Below, one piece after another: positions 36,328 through 44,568 of a DNA stretch of 64,000 bases; positions within the stretch are counted from its first letter, which is position 1; each line of letters opens with the position of its first letter. The notes under the pieces are model-generated. The model was not told the origin of the DNA. It saw only the letters and a list, made by a program, of their open reading frames with translations, and made no database searches. The translations under genes were made by a program, and so were the position numbers. This stretch comes from Microbacterium aurum (GTDB lineage Bacteria; Actinomycetota; Actinomycetes; Actinomycetales; Microbacteriaceae), in the NCBI RefSeq assembly GCF_016907815.1, contig NZ_JAFBCQ010000001.1, positions 1,240,001-1,304,000 of the forward strand, given 5' to 3'.

Positions 36328-37803
36328 TCAGAAGGCCGGGTGATCGGCCGGATCCACAGGTGCGTCGAAGTAGCGCGCCCAGGCGGGTCTGCCCGCGGCG
36401 CCGGCGAGCACCGGGGGCGAATCGGTTCGGTATCTTCGCCCGGTCGGTGAGATGAACTCGATCGACCCGCCGCCGCGCTGCACTACCTGCCACGGCGATG
36501 CGTGCTTCAGCGTGTGATGACGGCGGCAGAGGACTTCGAGGTTCCCTGCGCAGGTAGGGCCACCCTCTTCGAAGGGGATCGTGTGGTCGATGTCGCTGCG
36601 ACGGGCTGTGCGGCGGCATCCGGGCCATCGGCATCGCTGATCGCGGGCGCCGATCAGGCGCCGCAGCCGCTTGGATGGCCGGTAAGTGTCGAGCCGGAGC
36701 GGCTCATGCGTGACGGGATGGATCATGATCCGCTGCCAGCAGGGTGCGGTGGCGGCGAGCGCGCGGGCCGTCTCTGCATCGATCGGCGCCTCGCCGTCGA
36801 GCAGCGCGGGCTCGTCGTCGAGGCTCGCGAGGGTCAGGAGGGGGATCGTCACCTGCACCGTCGCGCGGATGGCGGACAGGTCGGCGTCGCCATCCAGCGC
36901 CGGGCACCCCGTGAGAAGCAGGTCGCACATGATGTCGGCACGACGCTGGTCGAGCGTCCGCTCATCGGGTTCCTCGGGTTCGTCGGTCTCGTCGGCCTCG
37001 CCCGACTCATCCGACTCGTCGGCCTCCGTGTCCTCATCCGTGCGCGGCTCGTCGAGATCCCCCTGCGCGATCCCCATGGACGTCAGACGGTCGAAGATGC
37101 CATGGATGACGGCCGTGGCGCCGTCGAGGAGCAGCCGGGACAGGCCGTCGTCGAGGTCGAACATGCGCACGCGTCGCTCGGCGAGCGCGCGTCGGTGTGA
37201 CTCATCGACGGTCTCGGGTTGCAGACGGGCTGCGACGACGCGGGCGAATTGACGAGTCGCGGGCGCGGTGTCACGCTCTGCCACCTCGAGGACCAGCCGC
37301 TCGTACTCCTCCCGATGCTCCGGATCGAGCGCGCCCCCGCCGCCGATGATCGCCGACGCGTGGCGTTCGTCGATCCGTCCCTCGCGCAACGCGTCGAGCG
37401 TGGTCGGGTACGTCGTGACCAGCGCACTACCGTCGCCGAGCCAGGTCGAGACCGTCCGCTCACCGACGCGGAGTGCCGCCGCGAGTTCGGCCATCACCTC
37501 ACGCAGCGGGATCGTGTCGCCGATCTCACGATTCGGGCGTGCCGCCTGACGTTGGGCAACGCGCATCGCGACCAGATCGAGCGCCTCGGCGCACAACTCT
37601 GCGCGTTCGGCTTGCAGACGCGACATTTCCGCACGATTCGTCTCGGCGCGCCCCACGAGCCGAGACAACTCCGCCCAGTGCGGATCGATGAGCGGCGCAA
37701 CGGATGAACGGCCGAGCGCATCGTCCGGCATCCCCGCGTCGGGCGCGTCGAACTCCACCGGCCGGCGTGGCGGCTCGGGCTGTTCGGAAAAGGGGATGGG
37801 CAT
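36328..37803 (-). CDS. DUF222/HNH endonuclease (13E12-repeat family)
   Basis: A protein of about 491 residues. The N-terminal DUF222 helical domain (about 40-300) contains GERTVSTWLGDGSAL and RHASAIIGG. An acidic low-complexity block (about 245-280) separates it from the rest. The C-terminal HNH nuclease centre reads RCRWPGCRRTARRSDIDHT, GGPTCAGNLEVLCRRHHTLKH. These families are abundant, often multicopy, in Microbacteriaceae, with no firm function. ATG 37803 is preferred over 37824 because AGGAG lies just upstream. Confidence 0.9.
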   Translation of the reverse strand: MPIPFSEQPEPPRRPVEFDAPDAGMPDDALGRSSVAPLIDPHWAELSRLVGRAETNRAEMSRLQAERAELCAEALDLVAMRVAQRQAARPNREIGDTIPLREVMAELAAALRVGERTVSTWLGDGSALVTTYPTTLDALREGRIDERHASAIIGGGGALDPEHREEYERLVLEVAERDTAPATRQFARVVAARLQPETVDESHRRALAERRVRMFDLDDGLSRLLLDGATAVIHGIFDRLTSMGIAQGDLDEPRTDEDTEADESDESGEADETDEPEEPDERTLDQRRADIMCDLLLTGCPALDGDADLSAIRATVQVTIPLLTLASLDDEPALLDGEAPIDAETARALAATAPCWQRIMIHPVTHEPLRLDTYRPSKRLRRLIGARDQRCRWPGCRRTARRSDIDHTIPFEEGGPTCAGNLEVLCRRHHTLKHASPWQVVQRGGGSIEFISPTGRRYRTDSPPVLAGAAGRPAWARYFDAPVDPADHPAF

Positions 37804-37889
37804 GGCACTCCTGACGTCGATCATTCAACGTCCGGTAGCACTGCCGGCTCATCCTTGCGACTGCCTGAATGGGGGCTGCCGCCACAACC

Positions 37890-37918
37890 AGTATAGAACG
37901 CGCATACGATCGACACAA
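37890..37918 (-). promoter_or_regulatory. Sigma-70-type promoter of the HNH gene
   Basis: On the minus strand, TTGTGT (37918-37913) and TATACT (37895-37890) are separated by exactly 17 bases. Transcription would start near 37,883, giving an 80-base leader to the ATG at 37803. This is one of the clearest housekeeping promoters in the window. Confidence 0.65.
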
Positions 37919-38039
37919 GAGGAAAGTTGACAATTGTCGTACTGATCGACGAAGCGTGAGGGGCCAACGAGACAGCCTCAACCGCGGCATCTCGGGGGAC
38001 GACACGAGCAACGTAGGGTCGGAGGGTGAGGACCGCGCC

Positions 38040-38673
38040 CCGTGCCACCCGGAAGCGGCCGTGCTCTTCCCGGAGTACAGCTGGGCGGAGGCGCTCGTCA
38101 CGCGAGGCGCCTTCCACGAGGTCGTCATCGATGGCGAACGTGTGGTGGGCGTAGCGGATACGTGGTCACCCGCGTACCAACGGGCGGGGCAGTGAGCGAG
38201 GAATGGTCCGACGTGCGCGGCACCTACGCGGAACTTCTCGCCGAGATCGGCAGTGCCACGCCGGAACTCGGCTTGCCGACAGCGAGGGAGTGGTGCGGCG
38301 GACGCGATTTTCTCGGTGTCGTCGACAACGAACTCCGGCGCTCGTCCACGGAGACTTCGGCCCGCACAACATCGGCTGGTGCGATGGAGTGGCTGTCTCG
38401 GTGTTCGATTGGGACAATGCGGCGCTGGATGATCCTGCCATCGACATCGCGCCGCTCATCGGCATCTACGGTGCCATGCACGTGGCCGATATCGCTCCCG
38501 CCGATCTGCTTCAGCGTGCCATGCGGCATCGGGCGACGCTCCCGCTGCAGGTCGCCGCCGCCGCCCACCGGGTGGGCGACGCTGCGCTGCGGGGCCACGC
38601 GGTGGGCAACTTCCGCTCGAGGCTCGCAGCAGGCACGCTGCACGATCCCGCCGGCTCGCGGCCGCTCGCATGA
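38040..38673 (+). pseudogene. Phosphotransferase (APH-like) remnant
   Basis: Pieces of an aminoglycoside/choline-kinase-like phosphotransferase occur in three frames. The N-terminal strand is at 38,045-38,165 (VLFPEYSWAEALVTRGAFHEVVIDG). A middle piece at 38,190-38,325 reads VRGTYAELLAEIGSATPELGLPTAREWCGG. The catalytic C-terminal part from 38,330 reads ALVHGDFGPHNIGWCDG, VFDWDNAALDDPAIDI. The Brenner motif (HGDFGPHN) and the metal Asp are intact, but the ATP-binding middle is deleted. Cannot give a full-length enzyme. Confidence 0.68.
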
Positions 38674-38749
38674 CACGACCGGCCTCGGACGCGGCCCCTC
38701 ACGTGACGCGACCGGCCTCGGCCGCGGCATCCGTTCGTAGACTGGCGGG

Positions 38750-39235
38750 ATGCAGCCGCTCACCGAAGACCAGGTGCGTGCCGCGCTGGTGAACGCCACA
38801 GCTGACGAGCTCGAGCGCCTCGCGGTGCCGATGTCGTTCATGCTGGCCGACTGGGATCACCTCGACTTCTTGGCGTGGCCCGATCCGCAGACCCGCGGCC
38901 GGGGCTACATCGTCGTGGAGCGCGAGGGGGCGGCGACAGGGATCGTCGTGCGCGCGGCATCCGGCGGCCGTTCACGCGCGGCGCTCTGCAACCTCTGCCA
39001 CACCATGCAGCCGGGAAACCAGGTCGTGCTGTTCACGGCGCATCGCGCGGGGGATGCCGGGGCGCGCGGAGACAGCGTCGGCACCTACATCTGCGCCGAT
39101 CTCGGCTGCCACGAGAACGTCCGGCTCGCCGCGCCGCTGGCGCCCAGCGAGGTGCGCGCCAACGTCGATCGACGGATCGACGGCACGCGCCACCGCGTCG
39201 AAGCCTTCGTCGACAGGGTCGTCTCGGGCGGCTGA
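38750..39235 (+). CDS. FBP-type treble-clef zinc-finger protein
   Basis: A 161-residue protein resembling the FBP/FusB C-terminal domain that binds elongation factor G. The N-terminal helices (MQPLTEDQVRAALVNAT) precede a zinc site with LCNLCHTMQPGNQV and ICADLGCHENV. In FusB-type proteins this fold rescues EF-G from fusidic acid; in actinobacteria most homologues have unknown, probably ribosome-related, roles. ATG 38750. Confidence 0.83.
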   Translation: MQPLTEDQVRAALVNATADELERLAVPMSFMLADWDHLDFLAWPDPQTRGRGYIVVEREGAATGIVVRAASGGRSRAALCNLCHTMQPGNQVVLFTAHRAGDAGARGDSVGTYICADLGCHENVRLAAPLAPSEVRANVDRRIDGTRHRVEAFVDRVVSGG

Positions 39236-39246
39236 TGCGCCGCCGG

Positions 39247-39276
39247 TTTTTCGCACGGCCCGCGGCCGGGTAAGAT
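39247..39276 (+). promoter_or_regulatory. Probable tRNA-Tyr promoter
   Basis: TTTTTC (39247-39252), 18-base spacer, TAAGAT (39271-39276). The -10 is good and the -35 weak. It lies about 50 bases ahead of the tRNA. Confidence 0.45.
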
Positions 39277-39325
39277 GGGTGATCGCGCCTCCGGTCGACT
39301 GAAAAAGCCGGGCGGGTGCGCACTT

Positions 39326-39407
39326 GGCAGGTTACCCAAGCGGCCAAAGGGATCTGACTGTAAATCAGCCGTCTTAGACTTCGGGGGTTCGAATCCCTCA
39401 CCTGCCA
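39326..39407 (+). tRNA. tRNA-Tyr(GTA)
   Basis: Acceptor GGCAGGT pairs with ACCTGCC (39400-39406). The anticodon loop CTGTAAA has GTA at 39360-39362, and the T-arm reads GGGGGTTCGAATCCC. The long variable arm marks a class II tRNA, as expected for bacterial tyrosine. Confidence 0.93.
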
Positions 39408-39418
39408 CCGAACGAATA

Positions 39419-39454
39419 CCACGAAGGGCCCCGCACACGCGGGGCCCTTCGTGG
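39419..39454 (+). terminator. Strong hairpin terminator after tRNA-Tyr
   Basis: Perfect 16-base-pair stem with a 4-base ACAC loop (arms starting CCACGAAGGGCC and ending GGCCCTTCGTGG). There is no long T run, which is usual in high-GC actinobacteria. It works in either direction. Confidence 0.82.
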
Positions 39455-39556
39455 TTCAGACGCCCTGTGGACAAGCCCGCGCCGGACGGTCGCGCCATGT
39501 CAGGATGGGTCCTACCAGGACCGACTGGGGGCGCACCGCCCGGCGAAGGGAACGAC

Positions 39557-40531
39557 ATGACCGAACCGATCACCTCTCCGGAGTCGAACAAGGTGCTGCG
39601 CGCATCGATCTGGGTCGCGATCGGCGCCCTCATCGCGGCGGCGATCGTCTGCGTCATCTGGGTGATCGTCGGTGACTCGGACGGCATCGTCGCCAAGGCG
39701 TTCCTCACGATCGTGCTGCTCGCCGGCTTCGCGGGCGTGTCCATCATGGAGGCCAACCTCGCCGCCCGCCGCCCGGCGTGGCTGACCCTCGCGAGCATGG
39801 TCTCGTGGGTGCTGCTCCTCTTGATCGGAGCGTTCCTCATCTGGATGCCGACCAACACCTGGTACGCCGGCGGCGACCGGATCTTCAAGTTCGTCTTGAT
39901 CGGCCTCATCATCCAGGGCACGCTGCTGCACGCGCGACTGTACCTGCGGGCGTTCCTGCGCCACCAGACGACCTTCACCACGATCGTGACCTACGTCACG
40001 ATCGGTCTCGTCGTGATCCTGGCGGTCATGCTGGTGCTGCCGATCATGACCGAGGAGTTCGTTGACTACCGCCCGCTGTACTGGCGCGTGGTCGTCGCCC
40101 TCGCCATCCTCGCCGCCGTCGGCACCGCGCTCGTTCCGCTCGTCAACGCGCTGTTCGCGCCCAAGAAGCCCCGGCCCGTCAACCCGACGGCGTACGGCGC
40201 CGCGCCGGTACTGCAGTGGCCGACGTATGCCGACGGTGCCACGCCCCTGCCCGTCCTCCCCGACGGCAGCCCGGACTGGAACGCGTACTACACCGGTCAG
40301 CCCACGTACCCGCAGGCCCCCGCTCCCGCTGCCGCCCAGCCGCCGGCAGCAGCGCCAAGCGCGCAGCCCCCGGCATCCGCGCCGTCCCCGGCAGCAGCGC
40401 CAAGCGGGCAGCCCCCGGCATCCGCGCCGTCCCCGGCATCCGCGCCGGGCGCCCCCACTCCGGCCGAGACCGCGCCGCAGTCCGGGTACCAGGGGTTCCC
40501 GCCGCCTCCGCCGCTCCCGCCGCAGGGCTGA
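39557..40531 (+). CDS. Six-helix membrane protein with Pro/Ala-rich tail
   Basis: A 324-residue protein. Residues 10-205 hold about six transmembrane helices (for example WVAIGALIAAAIVCVIWVIV and LVVILAVMLVLPIM). The last 120 residues are a cytoplasmic or extracytoplasmic tail rich in Pro, Ala, Ser and Gln, including two imperfect 15-residue repeats. Family not recognised beyond a general actinobacterial membrane protein. ATG 39557 with GAAGGGAA upstream. Confidence 0.78.
   Translation: MTEPITSPESNKVLRASIWVAIGALIAAAIVCVIWVIVGDSDGIVAKAFLTIVLLAGFAGVSIMEANLAARRPAWLTLASMVSWVLLLLIGAFLIWMPTNTWYAGGDRIFKFVLIGLIIQGTLLHARLYLRAFLRHQTTFTTIVTYVTIGLVVILAVMLVLPIMTEEFVDYRPLYWRVVVALAILAAVGTALVPLVNALFAPKKPRPVNPTAYGAAPVLQWPTYADGATPLPVLPDGSPDWNAYYTGQPTYPQAPAPAAAQPPAAAPSAQPPASAPSPAAAPSGQPPASAPSPASAPGAPTPAETAPQSGYQGFPPPPPLPPQG
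40343..40432 (+). repeat. Two 45-bp in-frame tandem repeats
   Basis: Units 40343-40387 and 40388-40432 differ at only one base, and a partial third copy follows. Each encodes 15 residues of the Pro/Ala-rich tail. The near identity implies recent slippage or unequal exchange. Confidence 0.85.
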
Positions 40532-40543
40532 TCCGGATCAGCC
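40526..40543. terminator. Palindrome across two convergent gene ends
   Basis: GGCTGATCCGGATCAGCC is an 18-base perfect palindrome that contains the stop codon of the membrane protein and the stop of the minus-strand oxidoreductase remnant. It may act as a weak bidirectional terminator. Confidence 0.4.
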
Positions 40544-41230
40544 GAGCAGCTCCAGCGCCGCCATCGCGGCGTTGTGTCCGCCGAGGCCGCTGACCGCGCC
40601 GCTGCGCCGCGCGCCGGAGCCGCAGACCAGCACCCGCTCGTGCGCCGTGGCGACGCCCCACCGCGCGGCGGGTGTGTCGAGCGGCTCGTCATCGCCCGCC
40701 CACGACCAGGCGAGCGCCCCGTGGAAGATGTCGCCCCCGGCCATGCCGAGCGCGTGCTCGAGGTCAGTCGTCGTCTTCACCTCGATGCAGGCGCTGCCGT
40801 CCGGCGCCCGGTACACGCAGTCCATGATCGGCTCGGCGAGCACGCTGTCCAGCGGCACCTGCGCGGCGCGCAGCAAGGTGTCGCGGTAGGCGTCGGCATC
40901 GGCATCCGCCGCCAATCGGTGCGGCACCTGCAGACCGAACAGCGTCAGCGTGTGCGCCCCGGCGGCCTGCAGCGCGGGTCCGAGGATCGTCGGGTCCGTC
41001 AGAGAGTGGCAGTAGATCTCCGCAGGGGGAGCGGGGAGGGGATGCCGCCGCCCGCCGCTGCGGCATAGGCGTCGTCGAGCTGGGTCACCGTCTCGTTGAT
41101 GTGGAACGTGCCCGCGAACGCCGCCTCCGGGGAGACCTCGGCGTCGCGCAGCCGCGGCAGCCGTCGCAAAAGCAGGTTGATCTTGACCTGAGCGCCCTCC
41201 GGCGGGTCGAAAGAGTCGATTCGGCCTGCT
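40538..41230 (-). pseudogene. 3' part of a split FAD-dependent oxidoreductase gene
   Basis: C-terminal half (about 225 residues) of a phytoene-desaturase-like NAD(P)/FAD oxidoreductase. It reads from PPEGAQVKINLLLRRLPRL through FAGTFHINETVTQLDDAY, EIYCHSLTDPTILGPALQ and the FAD-closing end RVLVCGSGARRSGAVSGLGGHNAAMAAL. One single-base frameshift lies near 41,030. The N-terminal half is absent here: the reading frame runs into an insertion sequence. A matching N-terminal fragment lies at 53583-54038 on the same strand, so the island between the two appears to have split the gene. Confidence 0.78.
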
Positions 41231-41248
41231 TTCGCGACACCCGCGGCG

Positions 41249-42143
41249 CTAGGGCATGTCTCCCAATAGGGTGGCCCAGGTGAGGACGGCGTGGAGCACT
41301 GCGCCGGAGCGGTAGGTGATGGCGAGCTTGTCGTAGCGGGTGGCGATGCCGCGCCATTGCTTGACGAGTGCGAAGGACCGCTCGACGACGTTGCGGTCTT
41401 TGTAGGCCTCGGCATCGAATGCGGGCGGCCTGCCGCCCTTGCTGCCCTTGCGTTTGCGGGTGGCGATCTGATCGCTCTTCTCGGGGATCACGACCCGGAT
41501 GCCACGGGCGCGGAGCATGCGCCGGTTCACGCCGGACCCATAGGCTTTGTCCGCGAGGACCGCGTCCGGCCGGGCGCGGGGGCGCCCGCCGCCGATCCGG
41601 GGAACGCGGATGTCGTCAAGGACCTGCTCGAGCATCGCCCCGTCGTTGCGTTGCCCGCCGGTGACCACGATCGCCAACGGCAGACCGTTCCCGTCGACGG
41701 CGTGATGGATCTTCGTGGTCAGCCCGCCCCGCGAGCGACCGATACCGTGACCGGCGGGTTCGACCTTATCCAGCCGCAGATTCTTGTGATTCGATCGTGC
41801 CCCCTGTGTCCTGGTCAGGGCGGGTGGTGTTCGTCGCGTGCTGATGCGCACGCGCGATCGTCGCATCCACCGACACATCCCAATCGATCAGGCCCGCCAC
41901 GTCTGCCTGCGAGAGCAGCGCCTGCAGCACCCGATCCCATGTCCCGTCTCCGGCATACCGGCGGTGCCGCTTCCAGATCGTCTGCCACGGGCCGAACTCG
42001 CCTCGCGGCACATCCCGCCACGGCGTCGAGGTCCGGAACCGGTAGATGATCCCGTCCACGACCCGGCGATCATCACCGAATGGGTGCCCACGACGCCCCA
42101 CGTTCGACGGCAGCAACGGCGCGATCAAACGCCCACTGCGCAT
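41249..42143 (-). CDS. IS5-family transposase, expressed by frameshift
   Basis: Two overlapping frames encode one DDE transposase. The upstream frame (42143 to 41766) has the N-terminal LIAPLLPSNVGRRGHPFGDDRRVVDGI and the first Asp region (DWDVSVDATIARAHQH). The downstream frame (to 41249) has RSRGGLTTKIHHAVDGNG, VLADKAYGS and the DDE-type YKDRNVVERSFALVKQWR end. The stop TAG is completed by the target duplication. An upstream piece of the usual N-terminus (SRTRRLTDAQW, 42185-42140) is in a third frame, so one extra base near 42,135 may have inactivated this copy. Confidence 0.82.
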
Positions 42144-42230
42144 CCGTCAATCGACGCGTCCGAGAATCCACAACCGAAGCCATGTACCCAAAATCGCGCG
42201 TCAATCACAACCCATATGGGAGACACGCCC
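41252..42230 (-). mobile_element. IS5-family (IS427-group-like) insertion sequence
   Basis: About 979 bp bounded by imperfect terminal inverted repeats. The left end reads GGGCATGTCTCCCA and the right end, reverse complemented, GGGCGTGTCTCCCA; 17 of the first 21 positions match. A TA duplication flanks it within a CTAG-type target (C-TA at 41249-41251 and TA-G at 42231-42233). Two overlapping transposase frames are typical of this group. Confidence 0.85.
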
Positions 42231-42233
42231 TAG

Positions 42234-42510
42234 TCGCCCCGTGTATTGACTACGTGATCGTGTTCGCCGCCCTAGCCTGCGCAGCGCACGAGAAGCTACT
42301 GGCGCCCGCGCCGCTGCTCGTGATCGCGCAGCTACTTCTCCTGCCGGTCTACCTCTGGGCTTTCGCCGCCCCCGCGGCAGTAGGCGTAATCGAGGTCGCC
42401 CCTCCGTCGAGGCGTCCGTTGTGCTCATCGCCGTACCGTTGGTCGCCGCTGCAGTCACACAATGGGCTACACCTCGCGCCCGGGTGCTCTTGCCGCAACA
42501 ACGCGAAACG
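42234..42510 (+). pseudogene. Fragment of a membrane transporter (ACR3/bile-acid symporter-like)
   Basis: Directly next to the insertion sequence, one frame reads CIDYVIVFAALACAAHEKL and LLVIAQLLLLPVYLWAFAAPAAVGV. After a frame change near 42,405, VVLIAVPLVAAAVTQWATP follows. These look like central helices of an arsenite or bile-acid/sodium symporter-type transporter seen in actinobacteria. Both ends are gone. The family call is tentative. Confidence 0.45.
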
Positions 42511-42511
42511 G

Positions 42512-43039
42512 TCAATCGGTGGGCCGGGCGGGTTTGCCTGCGAGCAGCCGCGCGGCCTCTGCTGCGAAAGGCGCTTCGACCTGAACCTCGTACCGGCTGG
42601 CTTGGAGGGTTTGGACGGAGTCGAAATCACGGCGCCCGCCGGTGGCGAGGTGGGCCAGCAAGTACAGCACCGCGCCCCACACCGCGCCAGAAACGACTGA
42701 GATCGCGACGATAGCCAGCCAGCCAAAGCTTGGTGCGAACAGGCCGAACAGCAGCCCGATGAGGAGACCAAACCAGGCGCCGGCTGCCGCTCCACGCAAC
42801 GCTGCTTTGGCACTTGTGAGCCGACCAAGCACCTGCTCGACGACGCGCACATCTAAACCGACAATGGCAACACGTTCGACTGGGAAACCGGCGTCAGCGA
42901 GACGGTCCACGGCTGCTTGAGCTGAGGCGTAGTCAGGGTACTCGGCGATGGCCTGCTTCCAGCGGGGGTCAGCGGTGTACTCGAAGTCCTCAGGGCTGTT
43001 GTCGGAGGACTGATTACGGGGTGTGCCAGCGGTGGTCAT
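42512..43039 (-). CDS. General stress protein (YflT/GSP17M-like)
   Basis: A 175-residue protein. The N-terminal ferredoxin-like domain reads AEYPDYASAQAAVDRLADAGFPVERVAIVG and continues to RVVEQVLG. It is followed by a Gly/Ala-rich two-helix hairpin (about 80-130) and a second short fold. This is the layout of heat- or stress-induced YflT-domain proteins. ATG 43039 with AAGGAG upstream. It is the last intact gene of the island and has its own 175-base upstream gap, so it may have a separate promoter. Confidence 0.8.
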   Translation of the reverse strand: MTTAGTPRNQSSDNSPEDFEYTADPRWKQAIAEYPDYASAQAAVDRLADAGFPVERVAIVGLDVRVVEQVLGRLTSAKAALRGAAAGAWFGLLIGLLFGLFAPSFGWLAIVAISVVSGAVWGAVLYLLAHLATGGRRDFDSVQTLQASRYEVQVEAPFAAEAARLLAGKPARPTD

Positions 43040-43214
43040 AGTGAACTCCTTCTACGTTTTACGCGGCGAAAGGGATCGGGTCCCGACTAGTCGCGTCCCG
43101 TCGGGTTTCGTACAGAGGGCTACGCCCGTAGTTGCTCGTGAAGCACGGTTGATCTTCGACCGGCCCCATTCCTGCAGAGCTGCGCACTACGCCCGATCTC
43201 CATGGCAGGGCGAT
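43040..43214. other. Gap between hsp20 and the general stress gene
   Basis: A 175-base non-coding stretch with no clear hairpin or sigma-70 hexamers. It holds the AAGGAG ribosome site of the downstream stress gene and probably its promoter. Confidence 0.35.
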
Positions 43215-43664
43215 TCAGCCCTGATGGGTCGGTTGCTCGGCAACCTCTCCTCGCTTCTCGGCCGAGTTCTGAGACAGAACCTGGATCTTGCGCGGCTTGG
43301 CCTTCTCGCTGACCGGGATGACCAAGCTCAGCACGCCGTTGTCGTATGAGGCCGTGATGTTCGCCGAGTCGACGCCCTCACCGATGCTGAACTGCCGCAG
43401 GTAGGTTCCTGCGGGGCGCTCCTGCACGAGCCATTTGGCGCCGTCGGCGCGCGTGGCCGTCCGTTGGGCACGGATGGTGAGGAGCTGACCGTCCACGTCG
43501 ATGTCCACCGACCCAGGGTCCACTCCGGGCAAGTCGGCCGACAGGATGTAGCGGTCGCCGTCGCGGTAGAGGTCCACGGGCATCACGCGCGGTCCCGGGC
43601 GCGATTGAAGCAACCCGGCTGCCAGCCGGTCGAGCTCACTGAACGGATCGAATGTCATTGCCAT
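43215..43664 (-). CDS. Small heat shock protein, Hsp20 family
   Basis: A 149-residue ATP-independent holdase. The alpha-crystallin domain (about 28-125) includes PVDLYRDGDRYILSADLPGVDP, LTIRAQR and GVLSLVIPVSE. A short N-terminal arm (FDPFSELDRLAAGLL) and a C-terminal extension with an IQV motif for oligomer assembly are present. Starts 31 bases after the hydrolase gene on the same transcript direction. Confidence 0.95.
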   Translation of the reverse strand: MAMTFDPFSELDRLAAGLLQSRPGPRVMPVDLYRDGDRYILSADLPGVDPGSVDIDVDGQLLTIRAQRTATRADGAKWLVQERPAGTYLRQFSIGEGVDSANITASYDNGVLSLVIPVSEKAKPRKIQVLSQNSAEKRGEVAEQPTHQG

Positions 43665-43695
43665 GTGGAATCAGTGTCCCTTCCCCATCTACTCA

Positions 43696-44568
43696 TCAGA
43701 CGAGCGTGGCTTCAAGGTACTGCGCCCGGCCCGATAGCGCTACCCCATCTCCGGAAACTCTTGGATGCGAGGGGGTCAGCACCGCGTCGGCGACGGCGCG
43801 GGCGAGTCGCTTGCCGATGAGGTGGTTGGTCGCCCGGACCCGACGGACTGTGACGCCCCGCATCCGCTCGACGATGCGCAGCACCGCTTCCGACCGGAAC
43901 TCGTCGAGGTTGCCCATGATCACATCGACAGGCGCCTTCACGTGAGCGAGGTCGCTGAGAGTGGTCTGTGATTCGATGGAGTGTTGCAACGACTTGACGA
44001 ACGGTTCCCAGTTGCGTTCGGTGATGTCCACGGCCTTCGGGATGGGAAGGAGCCGTTGCACCAGCGCGGCGTGACGGAGGGTGAAGTCCCGGTTGGTGCG
44101 CAGGTACTCGTAGAGACGGAGGTAGAAATCCATGCGGGCGCGCTCGAACGCGTCGCCGATCTCCGCCGGGGAAAGATAGATGGGCGGGCTGACCATCACG
44201 AGCCCCGAGACCCGGCGCGGCTTGCGGGCAGCGTAGCGGGCGGCGATGAGCGCACCCATGGAGTGGCCGACGACAGTGAACGGCTCCCGCAGCCGCAGCG
44301 ATGCGACGGTGCGCTCGACGGCAGCGGCATGATCGGCGAGGGTGTAGTTGGCCCAGGCAGGGGCCGGCGACTCCCCGAATCCGAGCAGGTCGATGGCGAT
44401 GCAGCGGTGCGTGCGCTCGAGCAGCGGGAGGACGTTGTGGAAGGTGACCGACGAGGAGGCGATGCCATGCAGCAGCAAAACCGTTGGGCCCTCCCCGCGC
44501 TCCGCGGCGATGTGGAGGACAGGCATCCGCCGGAACAGCCGTGGTGGCCAGGCAAGATCCCCCGTCAT
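43696..44568 (-). CDS. Alpha/beta hydrolase
   Basis: A 290-residue hydrolase. The oxyanion strand LLLHGIASSSVTF, the nucleophile elbow VVGHSMGALIAARYAA (Ser about 105) and a late Asp/His pair (MGNLDEFRSE and ATNHLIGKRL) give a complete triad. A helical lid lies at about 130-200. The substrate is unknown. The start overlaps the stop of the upstream cNMP-domain protein in an ATGA quartet, so it belongs to the stress operon. Confidence 0.86.
   Translation of the reverse strand: MTGDLAWPPRLFRRMPVLHIAAERGEGPTVLLLHGIASSSVTFHNVLPLLERTHRCIAIDLLGFGESPAPAWANYTLADHAAAVERTVASLRLREPFTVVGHSMGALIAARYAARKPRRVSGLVMVSPPIYLSPAEIGDAFERARMDFYLRLYEYLRTNRDFTLRHAALVQRLLPIPKAVDITERNWEPFVKSLQHSIESQTTLSDLAHVKAPVDVIMGNLDEFRSEAVLRIVERMRGVTVRRVRATNHLIGKRLARAVADAVLTPSHPRVSGDGVALSGRAQYLEATLV

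Noticed and set aside
39326..39407. tRNA-Tyr as the integration site of the stress island
   Set aside because: It lies 1.9 kb from the island edge with an intact gene in between, and no repeat of its 3' end was noticed at the other edge.
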